From Haematococcus lacustris (lineage: Eukaryota > Chlorophyta > Chlorophyceae > Chlamydomonadales > Haematococcaceae): a DNA stretch of 64,000 nt. The notes under the pieces are model-generated. The model worked only from the letters and a program-made list of their open reading frames with translations, searched no databases and was not told where the DNA came from. Positions 53,689 to 64,000 of the stretch are shown piece by piece (position 1 is the first letter of the stretch; each line of letters opens with the position of its first letter). The stretch lies in NCBI GenBank assembly GCA_030144725.1, contig JASKMD010000018.1, positions 2,434,321 through 2,498,320 of the forward strand, written 5' to 3'. A program made the position numbers and the translations under genes.

Positions 53689-56600
53689 CTAGGCAGTCGC
53701 CAGCGGGCTGTGAGGCAGGCACAGCAGCTGCGCTGCACCCAGGCAACGCTCGCGCTCAGTCAGCAGCAAGCCATGCGGCAGGCGGCCTGCCGCGCCCGTC
53801 AAGCCGCCTAGCTCTGCAACCAGGCAGGGTAGAGTCAGAGGGCCCCTGCCCATGGGCGAGGAAAAGGGAGACAGGCCGGTGGAAAAGCAGGCCAGGGGGG
53901 AAGGGGAGCAAGCGAAGGCGCTGCGCGGGTACAAGGGGGTAGCTGCCTGGGGACTTTGAAAAAAAGCAGCTACGTCGCAGCCTGCCATGCTGAGGGGACT
54001 TAGTGCCCCCTCCACACCCTCCATGTCACCGCCTGTGCAGGTGGTTGATGGGTAGTTGAAGCAGTTGAAGAAGTTGGTGGGGCCAGCGCTGGGTAGTTGT
54101 GGAAGGACCAGAGTGGTGGAGGGGAGGGGTGGGGCCAAGGCCGTTTGGGCAGGGGCAGAGGGAGGCGGAGGGAGGCAGGCTGCTGCTGTCCCAGATGCCT
54201 GCCCCATGCGCGTGTGGCGGGTGCAAGGAGGTTGGGTGTGGCCTGCAGGGTTGAAGGAGCCCGGGGGGGAGAGGGCGGCGCCAGGCGGGCAGGTGGCAGT
54301 GGCAGCGCTGGCGCAGCCCGAGCTGTCGGCCAACTGGTCCGAGCCCTGGCGGCTGAGCAGGCAGGAGGAGGGTGCCAGGGGGGCCAGGGCTGGGCAAGGG
54401 GCGGGGGTAAGCAGCACAGAGCCAGACCGACTCAGGCCCGCAGCCAGGCCCTCCCCTGTGGCCCCTGATGTCCTGGACTCACGGGCAGGCAGGCAGGGGA
54501 GGGAGGCAGTGTTGGGCAGGGACAGGCTGCTGGTGGAGCAGGCTGCAGCGCCGGCGCCTAGACAGGTGTGAGAGGTGTGAGAGGGAGCTGCAGTGGATGG
54601 CGTGGAGGTGGTGGCTGCGGCGGGCTTGTGGTGCTTTGCCGGGGAATGGCGCCCTCCTTGCTCCTCCTCGGCCACGCCCTGCCTCCCATCCCTGGTGCGC
54701 TTGGCCGCCGACCCCTGGCTGCCTTGGCTGCAGCTGGGCTGTGGGGCCGCCCCTGCCTCTGCCTGGACCTCGCGGCTGCAGCTGGGTTGTGTGTGGAGAG
54801 CAGGCTGGGGAGCTGGCGGGAGGGGCAGTGGGAGGGAGGAGCTGCGTGTGGTGCGGATGGCGGTCACCAGGGACAGCACTGACTGCAGCCCGGACTCCTG
54901 CTGCCCCCGCCTCAGCAGCTGACGTTGACGCTCAGTGCTGGCAGCCCTGGGGGAGGGGGGCTGGGGGCTGGTGTGGCTGCTGCAGGCAGAGGAGGCGTGG
55001 CGAGGCGGGCAGCTGCTAAACACTTCGTCTGGCGGAGTGCTGCCCAGGTCCCCTGCGGGGTGTGGCGGCAGCAGGTCAGGACCCAGAGAGGCACCCCCTC
55101 GGGGGGTGCTGCGGGGTGTGTGGCCGCTGGGGAGCAGCAGGGCGTCGGCCGGGGAGAACACGTGGCGGGGGCCTGGGCCGCCCACCAGCTTTGCCTGCGA
55201 GCTGGGCGCCGCAGGGCTCCCCCACAAACTGTCCAGCCCGCCAGCCAGGTCCAGGTCCGGCATAAGGAAGCTGGGCAGCAGGTGGCCGCAGTCCAGGGGG
55301 TGGGGGTGGGCCGCTCCCAGGGTCAGGTCCAGGAGCACGCTGTGGGATGGCGAGGTCACGCTGGGGTGGGAGGGCCTCCCAGCAGCAGCAAAGGCGGAGA
55401 TAAGGCCGACAGTGGCTGGGCTGACTGCGCGGCTGGGTGCTGGCAGGGTAGGGGGTGCGGGGGGGTCAGCAGGGGGGACAGACAGGAGCTGCAGCGTCTG
55501 TGTGTAGAAGTCACGTGGCTCTTTTGTCGCAGCTGCTGCCTGAGTGGCTTGCAGCGGGGATGGGGCTGCGGGTGATGCAGGCAAGTAGGAGATGGTGGCA
55601 GGCACTTCGCTGCTGTTGCTGCTGCGGGCGCGCTTGGGCTGGTGCAGCCGGCTGGCAGGCACATCGTGCTGGAACTGCATCCAGCCTTGGTCAAGGAAAG
55701 CCGCGCCCGGCCCTGTCCCAGAAGTCGTTGGCGGCTCCAGCTTCGGCAGCAGCCCCGTCTGCAGCTCCTCCTCCCAGGCCGTAGCCTCACCCAGCCGGGT
55801 GGTGCTGCCGCTGCCCCTGGGCTCATCCCTGGCGTCAGAGTGCACGGCGGGCGGCACCGCCACCTGCTCCAGCTTCACATGCATGCTGTGGGCCGCGAGG
55901 GGGCCGCTGGGCAGGGGAGGCAGGCCTAGCCCGACCTGCTGCTGTGGCCAGCTAGGATCCAGCCAGTGCAGGGGCCGGGAGGGCAGGCAGGACGGAGCGG
56001 GGGCGTAGGGCGGGCCGGAGGGGCCTGAGGGCGGCTCTGGGTCAGCTTGGTTCATGCAGTCCAGGCATTTGCAGTTTGCACCGCACCGTACCGCTCCCTG
56101 TGGCCAGAGCCAGGAAGGCAGGTGTGGCACGCAGGTGTGGCACAGCCTGGCCCAGTGACCCAGTGGCTGGAACTGAAGCACTGCAGGATACATCTGGCCT
56201 TTAGCAGCTGCCAGGAAGGGGTGTGGGGTGGTGCAGGTATGGTGTAGTGGGTGGTGGTTGTGTCCTACTGCCTTGCAGCTCTTAAGCCCTCAAGGAGGGG
56301 AGGACGGGGTGGTAATGGCAGTGGGCCCTACAGCCCTCAGGCTCTGTGAAGGTGGGGTGAAGGTGGGGTTGAGACAAGCAGGCTAGGCAGGGCCAAGGGC
56401 AGGGCAGGCGGGCGGCAGGGGTAGGACATGTTGGGCCTGAGCCTGACGTCGGCAGCGCACCTGGAAGCACTCGCAATATTTTTTCAGGCAGTGGCTGCGC
56501 TTGCAGTTGCAGCCGCGCTTGTGACGCTCGCTGCCGGCTTGGCTGTCAGCTTGGATCTTGCGCGTGAAGGCCTGCACATGAAGCGGAGCAGGCAGCCTAG

Positions 56601-58572
56601 GACTCAGCAGGTGCAGCAGGACAAGGCCCGGCCACCACGTACCACAACCAGCACCTGCCCAGTCAACCGTAACCCTTTGTGCCAACACACCTCACCACCA
56701 CCAAGCGTAGTGTACACCTCAGCCAGCCAAGGCAACCCTGCTGCCTTACTCAGCCTACTCGACCTAATCATACTCGACCTTGCTAGGCACCCTGATCAGG
56801 CACCCTAATCAGGCACCCAGGCTTACCAGGCACCCTAATCAGGCCCGGCCTCCACTGCCCCCACCTGAGGGTCTCGCTGCATGATGCACCGCCGCTTCTC
56901 CTCCACCTGGGCGGCGTGCTGCGGTCCGTTGAGGCAGCTGAGGCAGGCGCAGCCGGAGCAGAACGTGCCGGCCGCAAAGCAGTCGCAGTACAGCTTCAGG
57001 CACTGGCTCTTCTTACAGTGGCAGGTGCGGGGAGGGCCGGCTACTGGGGGCAGGGGCACGGCGCTCAGCAGGGCAGGGAAGGCGGGCAGCGCCATTTCCA
57101 GGCAAAAGGGCGCCAGGCCGTAGGGGAGGCCCAAGAGGGGCAGCTCCTGGCTCATCATGTGCCTGCAGCAGCAGCGGGGCTAACACTGTGACCTTGTGCA
57201 CAGGGCAGCAGCAGAGGCAGGAGCAGCAGGGGCAGGAGAAGCAGCAGCAGCAGCAGTGGCAGCAGCAGCAGCAGCAGTGGCAGCAGCGTTAATAGCAACA
57301 ACGGGAGCAGCAGATGTGGCAGCAGTGGCAGCGGCAGCAGCAGTGGCCCATGCAGCGGCCCATGCAGCGGCCCATGCAGTGGCCCACGCAGCGGCCCATG
57401 CAGCGGCCCATGCAGTGGCCCACGCAGCGGCCCTGGCTATGATTGTTACTGACACTGCCGTCTCTCACCTGTTGGGCTGCGGCTCAGTCCCTTGGGAGGA
57501 GGAGGAGGAGTGGCAGGCTGAGGGCAGCACCTCACTGCTAGCCAGGCAGTCTGCGGCGAGACCAACACGCACCAACATGCGAGCGTTTCATAGCCAGGTC
57601 AGCAAACAACCAGACTAGCAGGGCATGGCTGCCACAGCCTTGGCCGGAAGGCAGGTGCCAGTGCAGGCGCCTCAACCGGCCGACCCTCAGCCCATGCCCC
57701 AGGACAAGGCTGGCTGCCTGACCAAACCTAGTTAAACCCCTGCCCCGCATGCTCACCTTTCCGGGCTGTGCTTGCGGCAAGGGAGCTGGAGAAGAGGGGC
57801 GGCAGCTCCAGGGGGGGCAGGGCCAGGGGGACCCCGGGGGCTGGGGGGCCAGGGCTGGGGAGGCTGGCTGGGCCTGAGGGCGAGAGCAGGCGGGCGGTGC
57901 GGCGGGCAGGCACCCCGCCAATCGCGGTGGGGGTGGGTGCCAGCAGGGGCGAGGTGAGGCTGGGGAGGGGTGCTGACAGTCGTCTTGAGCTTGTTTTCAG
58001 GGGCTGCTGGCTGCTGCTCAGCCATTGCATCTGGCTACTGCTGCCTGCCTGGTTTGCGCGGGGTGGTCCAGAGTGGCAGGGCACCATGCCCTTGCTGGTC
58101 GTGGTCACAGGAGTCGGTGCTGGAGCAGCGACCTGGGGTGGCAAGGAGGGCAGCGGGACGGCGCGTGATGGCAGCACGGCATATGAGTGCAAGCCCGGCT
58201 ACGGAATTGCCCGGGTCGGTCAGCATCTGCCCAACGAGTGCCTGACCCTGTACAGTTGCAACTGCGCACCTCCGGGGCTGAAGAAGAGTCCAACGTGGCT
58301 CGAGTGCGCATCGCGGCCTCATACATGGACATAGGCGCGGCGTCTTGTTTTACGTGTTGCTTGGGCGTGGAGGCAAAGATGTCACAAAGTCCACCGAACG
58401 GCATGTCAGTGCCGAGTGGGTGTCTAAGCGTAGGCCTCTCTTCTGCGGACTTGGGCGCTTGCAGCTCCGATAAACAGGCCAGACCCAGCTGCGAACCGGG
58501 TGAAGGTGGCAAACAGGCCTGGGTGGGTGAACTGCAATGTGAGCTTATGAAGTCCTCGTTGCTGTGCTGCAT
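53689..58572 (-). CDS. Tesmin/TSO1-like CXC (CPP/LIN54-type) DNA-binding protein
   Basis: Six exons join in frame: 58572-58270, 58198-57757, 57550-57469, 57162-56865, 56571-56461, 56097-53689, giving 1,214 residues. Two cysteine-rich CXC motifs are present: CXC1 near residues 322-354 ([16 protein letters not shown] then [12 protein letters not shown]) and CXC2 near 394-429 ([18 protein letters not shown] then [14 protein letters not shown]). They are joined by the [12 protein letters not shown] linker region typical of CRC domains. Proteins of this family bind CHR-type (TTTGAA/TTYGAA) promoter elements and, as LIN54, are the DNA-binding part of MuvB/DREAM cell-cycle complexes; that role is inferred from family. 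CXC2 is split by an intron between its halves. The last exon encodes about 800 Ser/Pro/Ala-rich residues with no recognised domain, a long tail for the family. The start is the first ATG in an upstream-open frame, so it may lie elsewhere. Confidence 0.85.
57345..57432. repeat. 12-mer GCGGCCCATGCA repeats
   Basis: Seven imperfect 12-bp units in the intron (57468-57163) between exons 3 and 4 of the CXC gene, next to a CAG-rich stretch (57205-57340). The Ala-rich frame across it is not needed by the gene model. Confidence 0.85.
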
Positions 58573-61500
58573 TGCTGCTACAGGCGGCTGCGTCTTGGCT
58601 GATCGGAGCCTTCCCGGCACTCGCTTGTGCTTGACGCTTGTGCTTGACGAACAAGAGCTTGCCCTGCAGAAGGGGCTGATCGGCGGCTTGCGATTGCTGG
58701 GCAGTGAAGTGAATGTGCGGGTAGTGAATCGACCAAAATCAATGATAGTCGAGTGACTCCGGGCACCAAACAGGTATAGGCACTTCTCGCTCACTTTGAC
58801 TCGCAAAATGCACCTAACGCATCATCATGGTATCAGCGCACACGTACACGAGGGAGGCGAGTGAACGGCCAAGCACGTGTTGGATGCCGCGCAAGCGAAG
58901 GGCGGACGAGTGCCGCAGCGGGTCCAAAGGCCACGCAGTATGCCTACCTACGATGGGGAGGTGTATGCGGAAGCCAATGGCTTCAATACTTTCAAAAACC
59001 CGCGTCACGATAGCAGAACTCGCCCGCGGACTCCGCGAGCCGCACCCCACCACCTTTCCAGCTCCTGACTCTTTCAGGGGCCTGCACTGGTGCGGTGCAG
59101 CCATGCCAGCTCCTTCGACCTGCGCGCCTGCAGCACTGCTACCCACAGCCGGCGTCGGGCAGTGTCCCCTTTGACAGTGTTGTAGCCATGTATGGCATGG
59201 CTATTATGCCCTGATGCCAGCTGAGAGCAGGTAAAGCCTCTCACAACACTCTGTGCCATAGGCTGCTGCTGCTTGGCCTGCAGTCCAGCTTGGGGCACTC
59301 CTTGCCCTTGGCGTTCAGCCCTGGCATATCAGGCCACGAGTGCAGCTCCAAATGGCGTTGTGTGTACTCTCAATGCATAATCAGTGCCACATTTCACCCC
59401 CTGGTAAGCGTGGAGATGAGCAGTGATGCCAGTGGGTGTTGAGTGGGACATGCGCCATGGAGCATGCTTGAAGCAGTGGGCTCAGCATCAAATCAGCAGG
59501 GGGGTTAGGTCCAGTTATGTGACATGCAGTGTGGCAGTTGCTCTTTACCCTAACCCTTGCCCAGCCTCAGCCAGGAGTCGTCACAGACGGTGTGGTGGTG
59601 TGCCATGACCAAGCAGAGCTGGGTAGGCTCAGCTGCCTGCTAACTTGCGCTTGGCTGTGCCCAGCTTTGTGATACCCTGCTTATGGCTTCAAGCTGAGTA
59701 GGCTTCAAGCTGAGTAGCCGTGGCAAGACAACCCCACCTGAGCTGCAACACTGTTAGCCTGCTCCTTGAGCTACGAGTGACCATGGCTGTGAAAGAGGGC
59801 GTCAGCACCTCCCCACCAACCCTTTCACTGCCAAAATGTCCACCATGGTGTGCGCAGGGGCAGTGCTGCCTTATTACACAGGTGCCAAGGTGAGGCCTGC
59901 CATAGTGCCAGCTGGCATGGAGATCATCCACCAATGGCCGCTCACACAGCCTTACCTCCACAAGGACTGGCGCGCGTTGTTGTGTGGGTTGCTGCCGGAC
60001 TTGGGCACTCAGTCATGGTGCCCCATGGAGGAAGGTGAGAGAGGGGCCATCACACATGTTCTACTGCAGACCAGCCCCTTCCCATCCACTTGCAGCTCCC
60101 CCGGCACCTGCCCATTCGCCTGCCCATTAGAGGGTGGGTAGGCCTCATGATTGTGCAGGGGATATGGTCGTTTAGAAACAGATAGGGGCTGGCCGGGGAA
60201 ATGAGAGAGAGAAAATGTGAGGCGTTATCCTTATTAATAAGGCTATTCATATAAACAATAACAACTTGCATGTTCCTCATTTCATGTGCACACATGTTTT
60301 TGCACCTAAAGCGGGAAGGCTGGCCGTTGAAGGGGAGTAGCAGACTTTGTCGAGTCTGATTGGGTCTGTTTTGTTTACGCCCTATTTTTACGCCCTATTT
60401 TGTTTACGCCCTTTGTTTACGCCCTGTATATCCGATATGTTAGGGTGGACTTATGACAAGAAAACAGGAAAAACAGGATAGTAAATAACCAATAGCGATC
60501 CACAAAGCAAATGCAGCGCAAAGTGAAGAAAGTCAAAGGAGATGCAGCGAATTCACATGGCACGCCAAACCGATGTAACGACGCCCCTCCACCCATGCTC
60601 GGAAATATACAAGGCTGCTGCATTGCTTGACCCCTTCGTGAGTAGCACACTACCTGGCCGCTATGTAAGGCCACACAAGGTGTGTATGCCATTGCTATGT
60701 TACCTTGCTCGACATGTTGGGTCCGATCCCTCCCGCCCGCCCTCCGCTTGCGTGTCGAGCTCGTGTCCAGCTCCCGCTGCGGCGCTGTGGCTCAGCTGGA
60801 GGGGTGAGCATGCCAGGGGCAGCACCAGCACCCGCTGCCAGCTCCTGCCAGGGGGGGGCAGCAGGAGGGGTGGGAGGGAGGGGCTGGGGGTGGGAGTGCG
60901 GGGCTGGGAGGGGCTGGGGTGGGAGGGCGGGGAAGGGTTCAGGGTGGTCCGAGTGGGCTAGTCAGCACTGCAAGGCAAAGTTAGGTCACGCCAAAGTCAT
61001 TTCCAGCAGGCCTGGTGGATGAAATGCCGTGCTCCCTTTTCCAGCAGCTGTGTCGTTAAGTACTTGACAAAGTTGACACGGCAAATTCTGGAAAGTCACA
61101 GTGGTCAGCTCACAATAAGCCGGTTTGTGCAAGGGGGTCCCTTTTTTGTGTTGTTAGCCTGGGAGAAACGAACATTTTCGCACCTCGCTGCAATGTCGCG
61201 TGTCAACTTGCCCAACGAGGGTCCTCCGACACCGCCTGCACCAATGAAAGGCTCGCGGAGCGAGCCTGGCGGGCTGAAATGTGATTGTACTTCTGGCTCG
61301 ATAACAGGAGCAGCTCTATCCCCGATGCCGCTACATACCACTTGAACAATCGTCAATGAGCAGCTGAGGTGTGTCCGCGATCGCTTGCGCCGGCATGGCC
61401 TCATTGCAAGGGTTAACGCGCCGCTTGCCAGTAGACGCACAATAATTCGCAACTGCCAAGGTGACAAACGCTATCGAAAACGGTGCTGAAAAAGTATTGA

Positions 61501-61849
61501 AAGAGTACTCGCATGAAGATTACCAACCCCAGGGGGCCTCCTGAGTGTAACCCGCGTCCCGCGACGTCTTGCATTCATGAGACAGCCCAGACAATCACAG
61601 GTGCGCAGTTTACATTCAATCCCCTCCAAAGGGGCTTCCGTTCGCCACGGATATAGCCACGGGACTCGCATTCCCTGCAACAAGCCGTTCTTGCTACTGC
61701 GTAACCCAAAGGGCGCACCAGGTCATAGCTCAGGGAGTGGTCGAAAACCATTGTGCCGACTAGACACAGGGAAACCATAACCACACAGATAACAACAGAC
61801 CAGAGGTACAAGCAGCTCCAGCAGCATACAAGCATGCATGGCCAAGGAC
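58573..61849. other. Region without recognised gene
   Basis: 3.3 kb upstream of the CXC gene. Several frames of 60-140 codons exist (for example plus 59836-60141 and 61019-61345) but none shows a family motif or supporting splice pattern. It contains a small direct repeat of TTTACGCCCT (four copies, 60370-60425), a GGGGCTGGGAGGGG-rich stretch (60850-60945), and probably LTR-like sequence downstream of the chromodomain (61500-61849). Promoter elements of the CXC gene would lie near 58580-58800; none identified. Confidence 0.5.
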
Positions 61850-62068
61850 TTACTTCAGATTGTGAGCTGCATTATACTCAACCAGGATCTCAGCACAGTC
61901 AATCAGAACTGAACGTGGCTCCCAAGTGTTGTGGTGGCCATCATAGCCTTCGCACTGCACCAGGTACTCCTTGGCCTTTCCTGCATGCACATGTCTGTGG
62001 TCCAGCAGACGCTCAACATAGTACACAGGCTCCTTGTAGTGGACATGCGCGGCATGGACGGCTTGCAT
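61850..62068 (-). mobile_element. Chromodomain fragment of a chromovirus-type retrotransposon
   Basis: A 72-codon frame ending in TAA encodes YYVERLLDHR, KEYLVQCEGY, HNTWEPRSVL and a C-terminal acidic helix: the canonical chromodomain layout with aromatic residues Y, W and the NTWEP motif. In Ty3/gypsy chromoviruses this sits at the C-terminus of the integrase. No integrase core or reverse transcriptase lies upstream (above 62068), so this is a 3' fragment, truncated by or next to the plus-strand element. Confidence 0.75.
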
Positions 62069-62570
62069 CTTTTAAACTGACTTGCATGTCTGATCTTTAG
62101 CAAACTGAGCACTTGTTCTTTTCGTACAGTGGATGCTTCTGTTATTCTCTGTGCGAGGTGCTCCGAACCTAGGCGGATGCACCGAGCACTGAAGTTCACT
62201 GTTTACATACACCTTTTCCCTTTACGCGTGGATGACTAAGAATGTGAATGGTTTTGAGTACTTAAGGCTCTGTGAGGGCAGAGACAGGTACCTTGGCTCA
62301 GAAATCTATCTGACCCCGGGTCCTGTTTCGTTCTCCCGCCCTCACAAGTAAGCCGTGCTCTGTTGGTCATCTCTGGTATGTTGTAACCTTGGCTAATGAC
62401 TCTATCTGACCCCGGTTCCTGTCTCGTTCTCCCGCCCTCACAGGCTCCCTGGTCTCAGCTCCGTTACATTGGTGCCTTCTCTCTCGGGAACCGCAGTGCT
62501 CTCCGCTCGTCTCTCCCACTCCACGCTCCTCTCTCCCACTCCGCATTCTCTCCGCTAATCCCGCGCCGCC
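62069..62570. other. Junction between two retroelement pieces
   Basis: About 500 bp between the minus-strand chromodomain frame and the plus-strand gag ATG. 62069-62115 belongs to the chromodomain-side element (shared with 52261-52350). The right part carries the direct repeat and CATTGGTGCC near 62467, resembling the TGGTGCC primer-binding context of some Ty3/gypsy elements. Terminal repeats were not identified. Confidence 0.4.
62290..62443 (+). repeat. Direct repeat in the retroelement leader
   Basis: Two copies of about 58 bp at 62290-62347 and 62386-62443 (CCTTGGCT...TCTATCTGACCCC...GTTCTCCCGCCCTCACA), period 97 bp, just upstream of the gag frame. They could be part of an LTR or untranslated leader; the LTR ends were not determined. 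Confidence 0.7.
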
Positions 62571-63336
62571 ATGAACGCGGAAGAGATCGCTCAAATGCAA
62601 CGCGTATTTTTGGAGAAGCAAGCCACAATCCAGCGTGGTGGCTTGGCTATTCGCAGTGGATCTCTTTTTCACAATCTCCGAGCTGATGGACGCCCAACGG
62701 ATCGTCTACGCCGCCACCCTCCTCTCCGGCCATGCTCTCCTGTGGTACCGCAGCAACGTCAGCTCTTTCACCTCCTGGACGTGCTTTGTCGCTGCGTTCG
62801 AGCGGCAGTTCGCGCCTGTCAACCGGCTGCGGCATGCAAGGGACCGCTTGGCAGCTCTCACCCAAACGAGCTCCGTGCGGCGGTACCTTGGCGAGTTCAC
62901 TGCGCTCTGCCTGGAGGTCACGGACCACTCGCCCGCCGAACAGCTCGACCGGTTCATCCGGGGCCTCAAGCCCTCAGTGCGGCGTGAGTTGGAGCTGCGC
63001 GAGCCAACCTCCTTCTCCGAAGCCTCCACCATCGCGGATTGGGTGGACGCCATCTCCCATTCCACCTCAGCCTCCCGCTCCTCCTATCGCCCTCCCTCCA
63101 CTCCCCGCCCTCCCCGCCCTTAGACTGCCGCGGTGCCCATGGAGCTGGACGCCATGCTCCACACCAGCCCAAGCCGCAGCCGTGGCACTCGTCTCTCCGA
63201 TGCTCAGCGTGCGGCTCTGCGGGACAATAAGGCGTGCTTCTACTGCCGCAAGACGGGGCACACCATGAAGGACTGCCCCATCCGCCCTCCCCGCCCAAAC
63301 TTCAGCGACGGCCCACGGAAGGGGGACCGCCGCTAG
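62571..63336 (+). pseudogene. Broken Ty3/gypsy-type gag (capsid plus zinc knuckle)
   Basis: An ATG at 62571 opens MNAEEIAQMQRVFLEKQATI, then the frame shifts near 62640 to a capsid-like region with ATLLSGHALLWYRSN, FVAAFERQFAPVNR and AEQLDRFIRGLKPSVRREL, the retrotransposon gag pattern. A TAG at 63121-63123 interrupts it. The same frame resumes with MELDAMLH and a CCHC knuckle, CFYCRKTGHTMKDC, ending at 63336. The N-terminal part is probably internally deleted, because gag proteins usually have about 100 residues before the capsid motif. Two breaks make it unlikely to be functional unless recoded. Confidence 0.75.
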
Positions 63337-64000
63337 ACGTCGCCTTCCGGACCCTCCTACCACCCCCTCCCACCACCCCCTCCCACCCCCTCCCACCACC
63401 CCCTCCCACCCCCTCTCATCACCCCCTCCCACCCCCTTTGCTTTTCCACCTCCTCTCCTTGTCCTCCCCGGTGCGCTCGTCCCCACCGCGCGCCTTACTT
63501 CCTCCTCCCTGCCCCTGCACCCTCCTACCCTGGTCATCATTCCACCTGCCAGCCGTACACTGGTAAGGTGGACACTGCTGGCCGGCCCTCCCTGCAGGTT
63601 GGCAGATCCATGCCCTTACCCTTGCAGCATGTTAGACCTGCTGGCAGCATTCTGAAGCAGCCTTCTGTGGCTGGCTCCACGCCACCGGGACGACCTCGTA
63701 AGGTCATGCGGTTCTCCCTGCCCCTACCTGCAGCTCTAGGTGGCAGCCCTCCTCGCCCTCCCCAGCCTGGCCGGACAGCCCGCCCAGCTGTGTTGCAGCG
63801 TGCCAATGCTGATGCACCTGCCTTCCTCCATGTCAACTCCTTTGCCGTGCTGGCTGTTCATGACCAGCCGCCGGCCGACTCTCTCGCTCCCCGGTCCTTA
63901 CCTCCTCCCCCTGCCCCTCCCTATCCCCCTCCTGCTCCTTGTCCTTCCCACACCTCCCCGCCCACTCCCACTCCCACCCCCACCCCTTCCCCCGCTGCTG
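63337..64000 (+). mobile_element. Downstream part of the gypsy-type element (runs off window)
   Basis: After gag there is a CCCCTCCCAC repeat (63352-63440) and then a Pro-rich frame open to the window end, with LQVGRSMPLPLQHVRPAGSI and FLHVNSFAVLAVHDQPPADS. No protease, reverse transcriptase or integrase motif is reached, so continuation of the element is inferred from position only. Confidence 0.4.

Noticed and set aside
57180..57474. Ala-rich frame (AAAWATAW) as part of the CXC protein
   Set aside because: Lies between two splice sites that join exons in correct phase without it; explained by CAG and 12-mer repeats.
59689..60141. Overlapping frames of 90-100 codons on both strands
   Set aside because: No family motif, splice pattern or codon signal; left as unrecognised intergenic DNA.

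Overview
This is nuclear DNA of a GC-rich, intron-dense green alga, most likely a chlamydomonadalean. The evidence is short exons with GT/GC...AG introns of about 50-500 bp, polypyrimidine-CTGCAG acceptors, TGTAA poly(A)-type signals, many 5- and 6-mer satellite arrays inside introns, and the protein families present. A Haematococcus-like alga would fit, but this is a guess. No bacterial operon, rRNA, tRNA or CRISPR array was seen.

Layout. (1) 1-25997, minus: a very large multi-exon gene for a multipass membrane protein of the 'tiny macrocysts B' (TmcB-like) PAS family. Its last exons run off the left edge. (2) 25998-28906: a 2.9-kb head-to-head spacer with a 642-bp (CCCCTG)n array and an orphan WD40 exon pair. 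(3) 28907-50831, plus: a second, complete paralogue. I could join 60 exons with consistent phases into one 2,843-residue frame. (4) 50832-53688: 3' flank and a small retroelement scrap. (5) 53689-58572, minus: a six-exon tesmin/TSO1-like CXC (CPP/LIN54-type) regulator, 1,214 residues. (6) 58573-61849: mostly unrecognised. (7) 61850-64000: two retrotransposon pieces in opposite orientation, an integrase-type chromodomain (minus) and a broken Ty3/gypsy-type gag (plus) running off the right edge.

The main result concerns the two TmcB-like genes. They form an inverted duplication with a striking mosaic structure. Three long blocks (3.45, about 1.2 and about 2.2 kb) are nearly identical between the arms in introns as well as exons. 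The first block has no net indel across 3,454 bp. The intervening and outer blocks, including exon 1, are clearly diverged paralogous sequence. Block edges are sharp, one lies inside exon 2, and one edge left a second, left-type exon end inside an intron of the right gene. This pattern is best explained by repeated gene conversion between inverted paralogues, probably left to right in at least one event.

The two genes encode the same architecture: an N-terminal membrane bundle, a TmcB helical-repeat region, PAS domains, Gly/Pro/Ser-rich linkers, and a C-terminal module with several membrane passes around Cys/Trp-containing loops. They are probably large membrane sensors. The paralogues also differ in intron content, in a decayed tandem exon duplication (left) and in satellite expansions (mostly left, including a TTAGGG-type array in an intron).
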